Below are positions 1 to 11,347 of a DNA stretch of 64,000 bases, piece by piece. Source of the stretch: Muscardinus avellanarius (taxonomy: Eukaryota > Chordata > Mammalia > Rodentia > Gliridae). The stretch is from the NCBI GenBank assembly GCA_963383645.1, contig OY726561.1, positions 141,133,441 through 141,197,440 on the forward strand. Reading direction: 5' to 3'. The notes below the pieces were generated by a model, which was not told the DNA's origin, searched no databases, and worked only from the letters and a program-made list of their open reading frames with translations. Numbering within the stretch: position 1 is the stretch's first letter; each line of letters opens with the position of its first letter. The position numbers and the translations under genes were made by a program.

Positions 1-633
1 GTGTGTGCTATTGAGGCTTGAACCCAGGAGCATCTACCCCAGCTACACCCCCAGCCCTGTTTTTTATTCTTTTTCTCTTTGGTGGTATATACATGGGATG
101 GAAACCAGAGGCTTTCTACTTATAAGCTACACTCCCAGACCTATTTTATATTTTATTTGAAAACAAGGTCTCACTAAGTTGTTGAGGCTGGCTTTGAACC
201 TGTTCGATCCTTCTGTTGCAGCCTCCCAAGTACTGGGATTACAAGTGTACACCACCATGCCTGGCCTATTTCTTATTCTTTACTTTGAAACAGGGTCTCA
301 CTAAATTGTGGAGGGCCTAAGTAGCTGAACCTGGCCTCAAACCTGCGATCCTGTCCCAGCCTTCCAAGTACTGTGATTACAAGTATGTGTCACCATGACT
401 GGCCCATATTTGAATTTCTTTTGTGTGTGTGGTACTGGGGGTGGAACCCAGTGCTTTTCTACCTCCGGGCTATACTCCCAGACCTATTTTATATTTTATT
501 TGGAAACAGGGTCTCACTAAGTTGCTGAAAGCCTCACTAAGTAGCTGAGGCTGGCTTTGAACCCGTGCAATCCTCCTGTCTCAGCCTCCCAAGCGCGGGG
601 ATTACAAGCGTGTGCCACCACACCTGGACTTAC
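1..633 (-). mobile_element. Three minus-oriented B1-ID SINEs, one nested
   Basis: The ID half of one SINE (1-60) and its 7SL half (about 268-405) are separated by a complete second SINE (about 61-267). A third copy lies at about 425-633. All read ID half, linker, then 7SL half in plus, so all are on the minus strand. Confidence 0.85.
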
Positions 634-917
634 ATTTGAATTTTTAATCCATTATTTAAATATTGAATGATTAAACTACTCAAGTGTAAGTACCATAAAG
701 ACTACAAGCCTGATTAACTAAGTCTAACTCCTTAAGATGTGCCATAAGTTAGAAATTAAAATCCAAGATATGCTTTCCAGCAGTGTTAAGCTTAAATTAG
801 ACTAAAACCTGCTAAAACCTCTCTAACCCAAATCCCTCACTTGGCAAAGTCACACATATGTGTACTGAAGTATATTTCAAGGGGTCTTCATGTGAAGCTG
901 CAAAAAACAATATATAA
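634..917. other. Intron, AT-rich unique sequence
   Basis: No repeat family or coding signal recognised. Confidence 0.6.
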
Positions 918-2150
918 ACCAAGAGCAGTAGAGCATGCCTATAATCCTAGTACTTGGGAGGCTAAGTAAGAAGGATTGCAGATTTGAGGCCAGTCTGGGC
1001 AACTTAGTGACACCTATATCAAAAATCAAAAACGGGCTGGAGGTGGAGCCCCAACCACGCCACACATGTACTTCAGAAGTCCTTATTCCATCTCAAGAGC
1101 TTTACAGAAGAGCAATCTCTGGGTTTGAGGGCTACTGGATTCAACATCTACATTTTTTTTCCTCGTAGTACTAGGGATTGAACTCCTAGCCCTATTTTTT
1201 GTCTTCATTTTGAAACAGGATCTCACTAAATTGCTGAGGGCCTAAGTATCTGAGGCTGACCATGAATCTGTGATCCACCTGTCTCAGCCTCCCCAAGTAC
1301 TGGGATTACACAAGTGTGTGCCACCACGCCTGGCTCAATATCTATACTTCTAATTCCTTCTTCACTGGCTGCTCCTAGACTTTGCCATTCCATTCTGTGA
1401 CTGTCAGCCAGTGAGGACTAGTTATCTCAAAGCCAACCCTCTGGGATTCTTTTTTTCAGGGCGCAGGGTGGGGGGGATTTGAAACCAGACTAATTCTCTA
1501 ATTCTACATCTGAGCTATGGTATTTACATATACATACATACATACATACATACATACATACATACATTTTTTTCTGCGCGGATCTCAGGATGAAACCCAG
1601 GGGAATTTGACCTCCAAGCTACACCCCCTGCCCTATTATTATTATTATTGTTATTTTTTTGACGGGTCTGGGGATGGAACCCAGGAGCATTCAACCTCTA
1701 AGCTACACCCCCAGTGCAATTTTCTTTATTCTTTAATTTTAAAACCGAGTCTCACTGAGAGGGCCTCACTAAGCAGCTGAGGCTGTCCGCGAACCGCGAT
1801 CCTCCAGTCTCGGCCTCCCGAATGCTGGGATTACAAGCGTGCACCACTGCGTCCTGCTCCCCTGCTCTATTTTTTATCCTTTAATTTGAAACAGGGTCTC
1901 ACTAAGTTGCAGAGGGCCTCACTAAGCAGCTGAGGCTGTCCGCGAACTGTGATCCTTTGGTCTCTGCCTCTCGAATGGTGGGATTACAAGCATGCACCAT
2001 CATGCCCGGCTTGGTTTTATATTTTGAAACAGGGTCTTGCTAATTGCTGAGAGACCTTGCTAAGATGCCGAGGCTGGCCTTGAGCCTGAAATCCTCCAAT
2101 TTCAGTTTCCCAGGGACTGGGATTACAGGTGTGTGCTACCACGCCTAGCT
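918..2150. mobile_element. SINE block with (CATA)n
   Basis: A plus SINE at about 918-1062 and minus SINEs at about 1155-1337, 1656-1858, 1860-2012 and 2013-2150, with partial ID pieces at 1450-1515 and 1568-1640. A (CATA)n run fills about 1527-1566. The stretch 1338-1450 looks unique. Confidence 0.8.
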
Positions 2151-2280
2151 CCCTTCTAGAATTCTTAAGGTACTTGGAGATAGAAAATGAAAAGAACACG
2201 TTTGCCAACACAAGCTTAGTTCTAGTTACATTGTGTATTAAGAATACAATTACAAACCAGTTGTATGTAGCGGAGCACAA

Positions 2281-2629
2281 CTGAGTGTCTCAAACAGGAG
2301 AATCACAGGCCCGGACAGTCTCAGCAATGTAGCAAGGCCCTCAGCCACCTAGTGAGACCTGGTTTCAACAATACAGCACGGCTGAAGGTATGCTCACAGC
2401 ATCCCTAAATTCAATGACCGCTACACATACACACAGCCTGGCGTGCTGCCACATGCTAGTGATCCCGGTGCTTGGGCGGCGGAGACAGGAGGGTCACAGG
2501 TTCATGGCCAGCCTCAGCTACTTAGTGAAGCCCTCTGCAACTTAATGAGACCCTGTATTAAAATAAAGAATAAAAAATAGGGCTGGGGGTATAACTCAAA
2601 AGTAGAATGCTCTTGGGCTAAATCCTGGT

Positions 2630-2674
<45 letters not shown>

Positions 2675-3092
2675 CAATTCTAGCTGGGTGTGCTATGTGC
2701 TATATTAGTTTGGAGATAGGAGGATTGCAGGTTCAGGACAACCTCAGCAACATAGTGAAACTCTCAGCAAACTAGCAAGACTTTTTTTTTTTTTTTTTTT
2801 TTAGTACTGGGGTTCCTGGAAACCCTTCTACCTCCGGGCTACACTCCCAGACCCATTTTTATACTTTTTTTATTTGGAAACAGGGACTCTTAAGCCAGCT
2901 CGGCTGGCTTCGAACCTGCGTGATCCTCCTGTCTCAGCCTCCCAAGCGTGGGGATTACAAGTGTGCGCCACCACACCCAGCTTTATTTAAAAATAAAACA
3001 ATAAAATAGGGCTGAGGGTATATCTCCAAGGTAGAATGTTCCTGGGTTTCAATGCCCAGTATCAGAAATAAAATATAAAAACAAAAATACAA
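2281..3092. mobile_element. SINE block with nested insertion
   Basis: Degraded plus SINE 2281-2390 and plus SINE 2440-2632. A plus SINE is split into 2680-2780 and 2985-3090 by a full minus SINE (2781-2984) of the subfamily with ggttcctggaaacccttcta in the ID half. Confidence 0.8.
2633..2673. repeat. (AC)n microsatellite
   Basis: An uninterrupted AC run of about 20 units in the tail of a plus-strand SINE. Confidence 0.95.
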
Positions 3093-3490
3093 TTGTTGTA
3101 TGACAGAACAGATTTCCCACAAAATCACAGAGACAGGATCCAAATGCAGAGAGCCCGCCGTGAGCACTGGAAGTGCGAGGCACACTGAGGCCGGCCAGAC
3201 CCTTCGCTGCCTTACTCTTCCAAGCACAGGGTGCGACAGCCATATTATATTATTGGTGGCTGAGAACTGGTGCTTTTATTAGAGAGGACAATCTATTTAC
3301 AGAGCGACTGACCATTTACAAAGGCAGTCCTCAGAGGCGTCATCTCACTAGATGCTCAGAAATAAGTAGCGCCCGCCACCTGAGAACGCGCTGACACGAG
3401 CCAGTACAGCCGCGGTGCAGGGAGTGCCGGAGGGGTTACAGAGCCAGGCTGCAATGCATCGAGGCACACAGAACCAAGTAGGCTATCTTT
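3093..3490. other. Intron, unique sequence
   Basis: Mixed-composition intron. Short open frames are present on both strands but none resembles a known protein. Confidence 0.6.
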
Positions 3491-3980
3491 TTACCATAAG
3501 GACTTTTTTTTTTTTTTTTGAGGTACTAAAGATTGAACCCAGAGGCATTTTATCTCCAAGCCATATCCCCAGACCAATTTTATATCTTATTTGGAAACAG
3601 GTTCTCACTACGTTGCTGAGAGCCTTGCTAAATTGCCAAGGCTGGCTTTGAACCTGTGATCCTCCCGTCTCTGCCTCCCAAGCGCTGGGATTACAAACCT
3701 ACACCACAACACACTAAGAGGTGGCTTCTAATGAAAAGATATATAAGGTAGTCTAAACAAATTTGCTGGCACTGGGCTCACAGGGAGTTTGTAGAGAGAC
3801 TGCCATCTGGCCTTGCTTCTTGACAGCATCGGCAACCCCTCAAACAGGCTTACGACTGCCTGTCTTCCCTCCCGTCCCTCCTTCCAGAGGGATAATGGGG
3901 ACCAAACCAAAGGGTGTTCTACCACTGAGCTACACCCCAGCCCTTTCATTCTGTGACAGAATCTCACTCAGCCTTTTTAA

Positions 3981-4013
<33 letters not shown>

Positions 4014-4530
4014 TATTGGGCTTTGAACCCAGGGTCATTGTACCTCCAAGCTATACCCCCAGCCCTACTGATCTCTCTAGGTTGATGAGAGTCTTATTAC
4101 TGAGGCTATACTTGAATCTGTGATCCTCCCATCTCAGCCTCCCAAGCAATGAGATTACAAGTGTGCACCACCTGTTTTATCTTTCATTTTGAGACAGGGT
4201 CTCACTAACTTGGTGAGGCTGGCCTGGTCAAGCTTTCACTCCCTAGCCAGGCATAGTGGCACATGCTTGTTATCCTAGCCCTTGGAAGGATGAGAGAGGA
4301 GGATCATAGGTATGAGGACAGCTTCAGCAAGTAGTAAGACTCACAAACATCTTGTGAGACTCTGTTTCAAAATAAAAACTAAAAAATAAGGCTGGAGGTA
4401 TAGTTCACAGGTAGAATGCCCCGGGACTCAATCCTTAGTACCAAAAAAATAAAAATAAATAAAATAAAAAATAAAAAGCTTGCAATCTTCCTGCCTTAGC
4501 TTCCTGCTTAGCTGGGATTACAGGCCTATG
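3491..4530. mobile_element. SINE block, one copy nested
   Basis: Minus SINE 3500-3712. A minus SINE split into about 3885-3980 and 4180-4228 by another minus SINE (3983-4178). A plus SINE 4247-4475 and a short minus 7SL fragment 4478-4525. Confidence 0.75.
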
Positions 4531-4674
4531 CCACTGCTTCCAGTTAGTCTTACTGTCCTTAAAGCCCCTGTAATTAAGTAATCTGGCTAAGACTAAAAGG
4601 GCTGCTAGTAAATTACTACTATCAGAAATTTCAAGAATCATAGTAAAATGGACCTTCAGAAATAGCCAAACAAG

Positions 4675-5444
4675 GGCAGGGCGCGGTGGTGTATACTCAT
4701 AACAAATCCCAGCGCTTGGGAGGCTGAGACAGGAGGATCACAGAGATTCGAAGCCAGCCTCAGCTACTTAGTGAGGTTCTCAGCAACTTAGTGAGACCCT
4801 GTTTTCAAATAAAGTAAAATAGGTCTGGGAATATAACCTGGAGGCAGAAAGTCCCTGGGTTCCATCCCCAGTACCACAAAAAAAGAAAGAAAAAAAGAAA
4901 GAGAGAAAGAAAGAAAGAAAGAGAGAAAGAGAGAAAGAAAGAAAGAAAGAGCCAAGCAAGAAAACAAAATTAACAGCTCTTCTCCTCCCTCCCTCCTTTC
5001 CTTCCTTCCTTCCTTCCTTCGTGTGTGTGTGTGATGGTACTAGGGATGGAACCTGGGAGCATTCTACCTGCAAGCTACACCTCCAGCCCTCTTTTTTACC
5101 TTGAAACAGGATCTCAACTAAGTTCCTGAGGGCCTCACTACGTTGCTGAGATTGGCCTCTAACCTGTGATTTTCCTGCCTCAGCCTCTCAAGTACTAGGA
5201 TTATAGGTGTGTGTTACCATGCCTGGCTCTTAGATTTACTTTAAAGTAAGATTCTTGCCTGTATGATGATGTATCCCCGTAATCCTAGTACTTAGGAGGC
5301 TGAGAAAGGAGGATCACAGGTTGGAGGACAGCTTTAGACCTGTAAGTTGGTCTTGCTGTGGCAACCCAGCAAGACCCTGTTTCAAAATAAAAATAGGGCT
5401 AGGGGTGTAACTCAGACGTAAAATGCCTCAAGGTTCAATCCCTA

Positions 5445-5479
<35 letters not shown>

Positions 5480-5710
5480 ACAAACAAACAAACAAACAAA
5501 CAAATAGGGCTAGGTGTGTAGCTTAGAGGTAGAATGCCTCTGGGTTCAACCCCCAGTACTACAAAATAAAGTGAGAAAGAAAAGCTGATCCTAGTTCTTC
5601 TGAAAAAAATGTCTTGTCATTCCAAAAGAAAAGCAGTAGTGTTGGGACGTAGCTCAGTGTTGGAGTGCTTGCCTAGGATTCATGAGGCTCTGGGTTCAAA
5701 CCCCAGCAAC
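4675..5710. mobile_element. SINEs, ID modules and tetranucleotide repeats
   Basis: Plus SINE 4675-4878 with a (GAAA)n tail to 4950. (CCTT)n at about 4995-5020. Minus SINE 5030-5230. Plus SINE 5245-5448 with a (GCAA)/(CAAA) tail (5449-5505), followed by a second ID module (5508-5562). A monomeric ID element at 5640-5708 has A box tagctcagtgttgg and B box ggttcaaaccc. Confidence 0.85.
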
Positions 5711-6330
5711 TCAAAAGGCAAACAGAAGATAGAAACACAGCGGATCATCTGCAGTCTCAGCCAATCACGCGAACTGCCCTGGACGCAGAAGGAGCAGACC
5801 GCCTACTGCGGTCTATGAGCCGCATTAAGTCTGTATCAGTGGCACAGACAAAGAGGCAAAATACAAAGAAGTTAAATGAATAAGCAATCTCAGTGCTTTT
5901 CACACCGTACCCCTGACTTCGCTTTTTAGTTCTAATTACTTCATCAACCCCAGTCCAAAATCATTAATGAGAAAGTTCAGGGAAACACAGAACTGTTTCA
6001 CACTGCACTGTGTTCCGGGAGCCCCACGTCCCTCAGGCCAGCTCACTGCAGTCACACTGTCTCAATGTCCCGCAACCTCACAGTGGCCCGAACATGACAG
6101 TTACATGCTGGCAACCTGATCACACCAAAGAGAAGTACCGACATTCCTCCCTTAAATGAAGCGGTGAAAGCCCTCAGTAAGGACAGAAGAAAATCAGAAA
6201 CACCAGCTGAGGCTGCTACGCTCTGCAAAAGAATGAATCTTGAAGGAAAATGAAAGTTGTGCTCATTTTGCAGTTGCTACTCCTCCCCCGAAAGCTAAGG
6301 CCACGGCACGTGCACGTGCTTAGTTAATGG
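5711..6330. other. Intron, unique sequence
   Basis: About 620 bp without a recognised repeat or coding exon. Confidence 0.6.
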
Positions 6331-7432
6331 AAACAGCCTCGGTGGTGACGCAGGCCTGTAATCCTGTGTTTGGGAGACTGAGACAGAAGGGTCCACAGGT
6401 TTAAGGCCCTCATGGTAACGTACTTAGATCTTGTTATAAAATCCAAAATTCTTTTTAAAGAACTGGGGGTGTTGCTCACTGGTAGCATACCACTGCATTC
6501 AATCCCTAGTCCCTCTTCCCAAAACATAAAAAAGGGATTAAATTTGTTATGTGTGTACAGAATAGAATAAGAACATGAGGTTCGGCAGTGTCTGCAGTTT
6601 CAGACACCCACTGAGTGTCTTGGAATATATCCCCTCTAGACAAAAGGAGAACGCTGTAATTGAAATAGCCAAGGGAACTAGATGGAGTGGCACACACCTG
6701 TAGTCCCAGCTATGTGGGCAGCCTAGGCATAAGGACCGCTTGAGCCCAGGAGTTTGAGGGCAGCCTTGGCAAGATAGCAGATTCTGCTCTTTAAAAACAA
6801 AACAAAGAGCCGGGTGTGGTGGCTTACACTTGTAATCTCAGCATTCAGGAGGCTGAGACCGGAGGATCGCGATTCGCGGACAGCCTCAGTTACTTAGTGA
6901 GGCCCTCTGCAACTCAGTGAGACCCGGTTTCAAAATAAATAAAACATAGGGCAGGGGGTGTAGCTCGGAGGTCGAAGACCCTGACCTGCAAAAACAAACA
7001 AACAAACAAACAAACAAACAAACAAACAAACCCCACAAAACAGCCAGAGGTCTATGATAGCAAGTAAGCCTGCCAGAAAGATAGAGCACTCAGCAAATTC
7101 TTTCGCTATAGACATCTCATTAAAAAGAAACAATCAGATTGTGCTTGTAATCCTAGTACTTAAGAGGCTAAGACAGGAAGCTCTCAGCTATTTAGTGAGG
7201 TACTCTGCAATTTAGTGTTTCAAAGTAAAGAATAACAGGAGCTGGGTGTGGTGGCGCACACTTGTAATCCCAGCATTTGGGAGGCTGAGACAGGAGGATC
7301 GCGGTTCACGGCCAGCCTCAGCTACTTAGTGAGGCCCTTTGCAACTCAGTGAGACCCTGTTTCCAAATAAAGACTAAAAACTAGGGCCGAGGGTATAGTT
7401 CGGAGGTAGAATGCGCCTGGGTTCCATCTAAA
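6331..7432 (+). mobile_element. Plus-strand SINEs and a B1-like monomer
   Basis: B1-ID copies at about 6331-6525, 6808-6985 (with a CAAA tail to 7031), 7136-7225 and 7231-7432. The piece 6680-6800 differs: it has the 7SL-type cccaggagtttgagggcagc and a poly-A tail with no ID half, so it looks like an older B1-type monomer. Confidence 0.8.
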
Positions 7433-7780
7433 ATTTCTAGCACACAAAACTAGAACTATGCCCCACTAAAATGCAAATGTTTTTGAACTTTTAATTTTTA
7501 ACTTTTAACTTTTTTAATTTTTAATTTGTTATAATTTTGCATCTGATAGCAAAGGTTTACCTAACCTCATGAGAACCTCAGCCTATTATTCTGGTTAGTA
7601 TATAACTTATCTCCAAAGACAAGATCTTAGAGGAGTACAAAATCACACTTGAACACATTTTACTGACGGTTTGTAGAGTTCAAGTTTTTAGAACCTCCAT
7701 TTAATTATTTCTCTTTCTCAGTTGATTTCAGGCACACAGCAAAGAAATCACAGTATTCATAATTAGAATGCTTTTTGTTT
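7433..7780. other. Intron, AT-rich unique sequence
   Basis: Contains a local run of TTTTAA-type repeats at about 7485-7530. No coding signal. Confidence 0.6.
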
Positions 7781-7950
7781 TCTTGAGGTACTGGGGATAG
7801 AAGCCAGGAACCTTTTCCCTCTGAGCAACACCCCCAGTTCTATTTAATTTTTATTTTGAAACAGGTTATCACTAAGTTGCAGAGAGCCTGTTGCTGAAGC
7901 CTGCCCAACTGCGATCCTCCTGTCTGTCTCCCCAATACTGGGGTTCCCAG
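7781..7950 (-). mobile_element. B1-ID SINE, degraded
   Basis: Minus copy with ID half ggtactggggatagaagcca and linker tttgaaacaggttatcacta; the 7SL half is shortened. Confidence 0.8.
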
Positions 7951-7972
7951 CCCAGTTTAGAGTGCATTTAGA

Positions 7973-8024
7973 AAGAACTCTAGAACTCTCAAATAATTAA
8001 GAACTCTAGAACTCTCAAATAATT
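7973..8024. repeat. 26-bp tandem duplication
   Basis: Two copies in direct tandem begin aagaactctagaactctcaa at 7973 and at 7999. Confidence 0.9.
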
Positions 8025-8242
8025 AAAAGGTGCACAGGGCCAGATGAAGCCCAGAGTGAAGGCGGCTGGAGCCACCGTCTCGGTTATACTCTTACATTCT
8101 GTGAGGACCAGTGTTTAGTTCCCTGGCTATTGTCTTATGGAAGGAAGAGACTCTAAAATCATTTAGATGTGCTTCACTGTCTAGGTCTCTGAAGAGGTTC
8201 TCACAGGGGAAGAGAAAAGGGAGTTTATAAAATTGATATGAG

Positions 8243-8440
8243 CCTGGCGTGATGGCACAGGCTTGTAATCCCAGCATTGGGGAGGTTGAGACTGGAGGAT
8301 TGTGGTTTGTGGCCAGCCTCAACTACTTATGAGGTCCCCTGCAACTCAGTAAGACCCAGTTTCAAAATAAAGAATAAAAAATAGGGCTGGAGGTATAGCT
8401 CGGAGGTAGAATGCCCCTGGGTTCCATCCCCAGTAGTGTA
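8243..8440 (+). mobile_element. B1-ID SINE
   Basis: Near-complete plus copy from the 7SL start (gcctggcgtgatggcacagg) to the ID half (gttccatccccagtag). Confidence 0.9.
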
Positions 8441-8519
8441 CTGGTATTGGGAAGGGAGTTTAAAAAGTATTAATGTATCAATCCTGGGAAAGATGTCCAA
8501 CCTTGAAACATATCTTCTT

Positions 8520-8872
8520 TACTAAGAAAGCCAGGGTTAGCCAACATGTCCTTGCATTCCTAAGAACAATTTAACACAGTTTGGGGGCCTGTGTTTGAAG
8601 ATAGAGATGCCTCCCTCTCAGGCCATAAATCTGGGCCTGTGTTTGGAGACAGAGATGTTTCCCCCTTTTAGGCCATAAACCCAGCTGGAGAGATAACAGA
8701 AGCAGAGCAGGGGCTGGCGATAAGGTGTAACATGATCTCCAAAAATCAAAGGGACCTGCTGGACTTAAACAGGATAAAAACTCAGTAAACTGAAGTTCTT
8801 TGGCATTTTCACTTGAATTGCCCCCCTGTGCCCCGCTCCGGCACAGGGCTGTGACTATCTCTATATTTCTAT
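8520..8872 (+). mobile_element. LTR-like sequence with TATA-like box
   Basis: Not a SINE or L1. It holds a 48-bp imperfect tandem duplication (gcctgtgtttg starts near 8587 and again near 8635), a TATA-like aggataaaaactcag at 8771, and a C-rich stretch downstream (8819-8850). This layout suggests a retroviral LTR with U3 repeats, but no family is recognised and no paired LTR or internal region was found. It may continue past the L1 insertion into the GC minisatellite at 9290. Start and end are uncertain. Confidence 0.4.
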
Positions 8873-9248
8873 CTTTTTTATTTTATTTATTTATTTTTAA
8901 TTAATTTATTTTTTAAATTGGTGCATTGTAGTCATATATCAATCACATTGGAGTACAAGACTTGAGAGGATATACAAGCACACATCATCCAGTTAGCCCT
9001 CCTCCAGCCCCCATCCCATTCCCTCCCCCTCCCTCCATCCCACACTTCTTTGGTGAATTACTTCGATACATTTGTTTATGTACCTCCTGCGTTTTAAAGA
9101 GGCTCCGTCCTCCAGTATTACATACCCCCTGATTGGTCACATTAGTTGCTTCACTATAGGGCCCTTTCTATAGCTCAACCTCTTCCTGTTGCCCTTTTCC
9201 TCCTAGTTATTGCTGATTAAGAGAAGCGTATGATTTATATTTTCTGCG
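8873..9248 (-). mobile_element. L1 3' end, minus strand
   Basis: The left end is an inverted A-rich tail (8873-8920) followed by ttggtgcattgtagtcatat, the reverse complement of the atgcaccaataaaa type of L1 3' terminus also seen near 26495. The segment then has the polypyrimidine composition of an inverted L1 3' UTR. A possible target duplication atatttct flanks it at 8863-8870 and 9249-9256. Confidence 0.6.
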
Positions 9249-9289
9249 ATATTTCTCTGTGCATGCTGCGTTGCAAGTACCAATCCCAC

Positions 9290-9890
9290 TCTTGATGGTC
9301 CCAGTAGTGGCCTGGCTACTCAGTGGACTGATCCAGACCTCGCTGGCTCAAGCAGCGGCCTTGCCTCATGGGAGGCCCAGTTCTGTTTTCGCTGGCCCCT
9401 GAACCAGTCTAACCCCTAAGCTGGCTTTGGTCCCGGCCTTGGAGGCCGCAGGAGTGAACTTGCCTCACGCCAGGCTCCGATGCTGGCCATTGGCCCCTGC
9501 ACCGGTCTAACCCCTTGGCAGGATTCCAATCCCGGCCTTGGAGGCCCCAGCACCGGCCTAACTCCTCGGCAGGCTCCAATGCCGGCCTCGTTGGCCCCAG
9601 CACCAGCCTAACCCCTCAGCAGGCTCCGATCCCGGCCTCGGAGGCCCCAGCACTGGTCATGCCTCACGGCAGGCTCCGATGCCGGCCTCACTGGCCCCAG
9701 CACCGGCCTAACCCCTCGGCAGGCTCTTATCCTGGCCTCAGAGGCCCCAGTACCGGCCTTGCCTCAAGGCAGGCTCTGATGCCGGCCTCGCTGGCCCCAG
9801 CACCGGCCTAACCCCTTGGCAGGCTCCGATCCTGGATTTGGAGGCCCCAGCACTGGTCATGCATCAAGGCAGGCTCTGATGCCACGGCTT
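9290..9890. repeat. GC-rich minisatellite, 50-bp unit in 100-bp dimers
   Basis: Units begin aggctcc or a variant at 9472, 9521, 9571, 9621, 9671, 9721, 9771, 9821 and 9871, so the last eight are exactly 50 bp apart. Two unit types alternate. One has gatcccggcctcggaggccc and ends catgcctcacggc. The other has gatgccggcctcgctggccc and ends cctaacccctcggc. More diverged units extend left to about 9290. The array is CpG-rich. Open frames cross it on both strands only because the unit lacks stops. Confidence 0.92.
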
Positions 9891-9990
9891 TTCTGTTTGT
9901 CTCTGTGTGTCTGGTGGTGGTGGGGGGGATTATTTCACACCACACACCTTTCCCCCCCCGAAACCTATCCCCTGCAACAAGTAGCACAAA

Positions 9991-10345
9991 AATGAATGAA
10001 TGAATGAATGAATGAATGAATGAAATCAATATTGGGGCTGGGCGTGATGCGCTTGTCATCCCAGCATTTGGGAGGCAGAAACTAGAGGATCGCAGTTCAT
10101 GGACAGCTTCAGCTACTTATTAGCAAGGCCCTTTGCAACTCAGTGAGACCTTACTTCAAAATACAGAATAAAAAATAGGGCTGGGGGTATAGTTTAGAGG
10201 TAGAATACCTCTGGGTTCCACCCTCAGTATCAAAAAAAAAAAAAAAAGGAGAGTTACCAGGTATGGTGGCACACATTTGTAATCCCAGTACTCGGGAAAC
10301 AGAGACAAGAGGATCACAGGTTCACGGTCAGCCTCAGCCTAGCAG
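9991..10345 (+). mobile_element. (AATG)n and two plus SINEs
   Basis: (AATG)n at 9991-10024. A B1-ID SINE at 10033-10245 ends in poly-A. A left-half-only SINE fragment covers about 10253-10345. Confidence 0.8.
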
Positions 10346-10635
10346 AAAGGAATTAGGTCAATAAAGTTGGCTGCATGGAGTAGGCTGGGTCTGGGAGAGT
10401 AGACTGGCCCCCAAGAGAGCAGGGTATCTGACAGAAGGAAAGCCACCCCACGCCAGGCTCCCTCTTCAGGAAGCTGTTTGCATTTCCTGCCTTGCCGGGA
10501 GGAGCCACCACCAAACATGGGAGCCTGCTGCCTACACCTTCCACATACCAGAACTGCAAGGCAAGTGAAGCTCCTTTCCTTAAAGGGCCTGTCGCAGGGT
10601 ATTTTGTTATAGAAATATAAAACAGACTAAGATAC
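10346..10635 (+). mobile_element. MaLR-type LTR remnant
   Basis: The 3' part has the hallmark end of mammalian MaLR LTRs: a site for accagaactgcaag near 10548, then gggtattttgttatagaa and aaacagactaagatac at 10596-10634. The 5' part is diverged and its edge is uncertain. The element interrupts or abuts the L1 that starts at 10636. Confidence 0.6.
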
Positions 10636-10747
10636 AAGGTTAGTATACAAACATCAATTGCTTCCCTGTAGATCAGCAAAACAGTAAGTGGAATGTGAGA
10701 TTAAAAGGAAAATAGAATATCAGCACCAAAGAAATACTTGGCTACAG

Positions 10748-11215
10748 CCCCGGGCATGGTGGTACACACTTGTAATCCCAGTGTTTGGGAGGCTGAGACA
10801 GGAGGATCCTGTAGGTTTGAAGCCAGCCTCAGCTACTTAGGCTCTGAACAACTTAGTGAGACTTTGTTTCCAAATAAATTATACAATAGGGCTGGGGGTG
10901 TAGCCCAGAGGCAGAATGCCTCTGGGTTCCATCCCCAGAACCGCAAAAACAAACAAAAAAACAAAAAAAACCCAAAACAACAACAACAACAACAACAACA
11001 ACAAAAAACCCCCCCAAAAAACCCACTTGATTATAAATCTAAAACTAGCCAGGTGTGGTGCCGCTCCGCTCGCTTGTAATCTCCGCGCTTGGGAGGCTGA
11101 AACAGGAGGATCGCACAGCCCCAGCTACTTAGTGAGGCTCTCAGCAACTTAGTGAGACCCTGTTTCCAGGTAGAAAGCCTCTGGGTTCCACCCCCAGTAC
11201 CCCCCCAAAAAAAAA
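10748..11215 (+). mobile_element. Two plus B1-ID SINEs inside the L1
   Basis: First copy 10748-10945 with an (AAC)n tail at about 10976-11003; second copy 11046-11205, with a shortened ID half. Confidence 0.85.
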
Positions 11216-11347
11216 TCTAAAAATATGTAGAAGATCTCTGTAAGAATCTACAAAACTGATTTAAAAAAGAAAAATCAAATGTGTAACGAATCCAAATTTA
11301 TGCAAAGAATATTCTTCAGATGTCAGTTCTTCCTAATTTGATATATA

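Noticed and set aside
5640..5710. tRNA-like A and B boxes
   Set aside because: The ID element and the right halves of the SINEs are tRNA-derived and keep internal promoter boxes, but none folds as a complete tRNA by eye. They are not called as tRNA genes.
9409..9811. Open frames on both strands across the GC array
   Set aside because: The unit simply lacks stop codons. The repeat is tandem and non-coding in context, and the predicted peptides resemble no protein.
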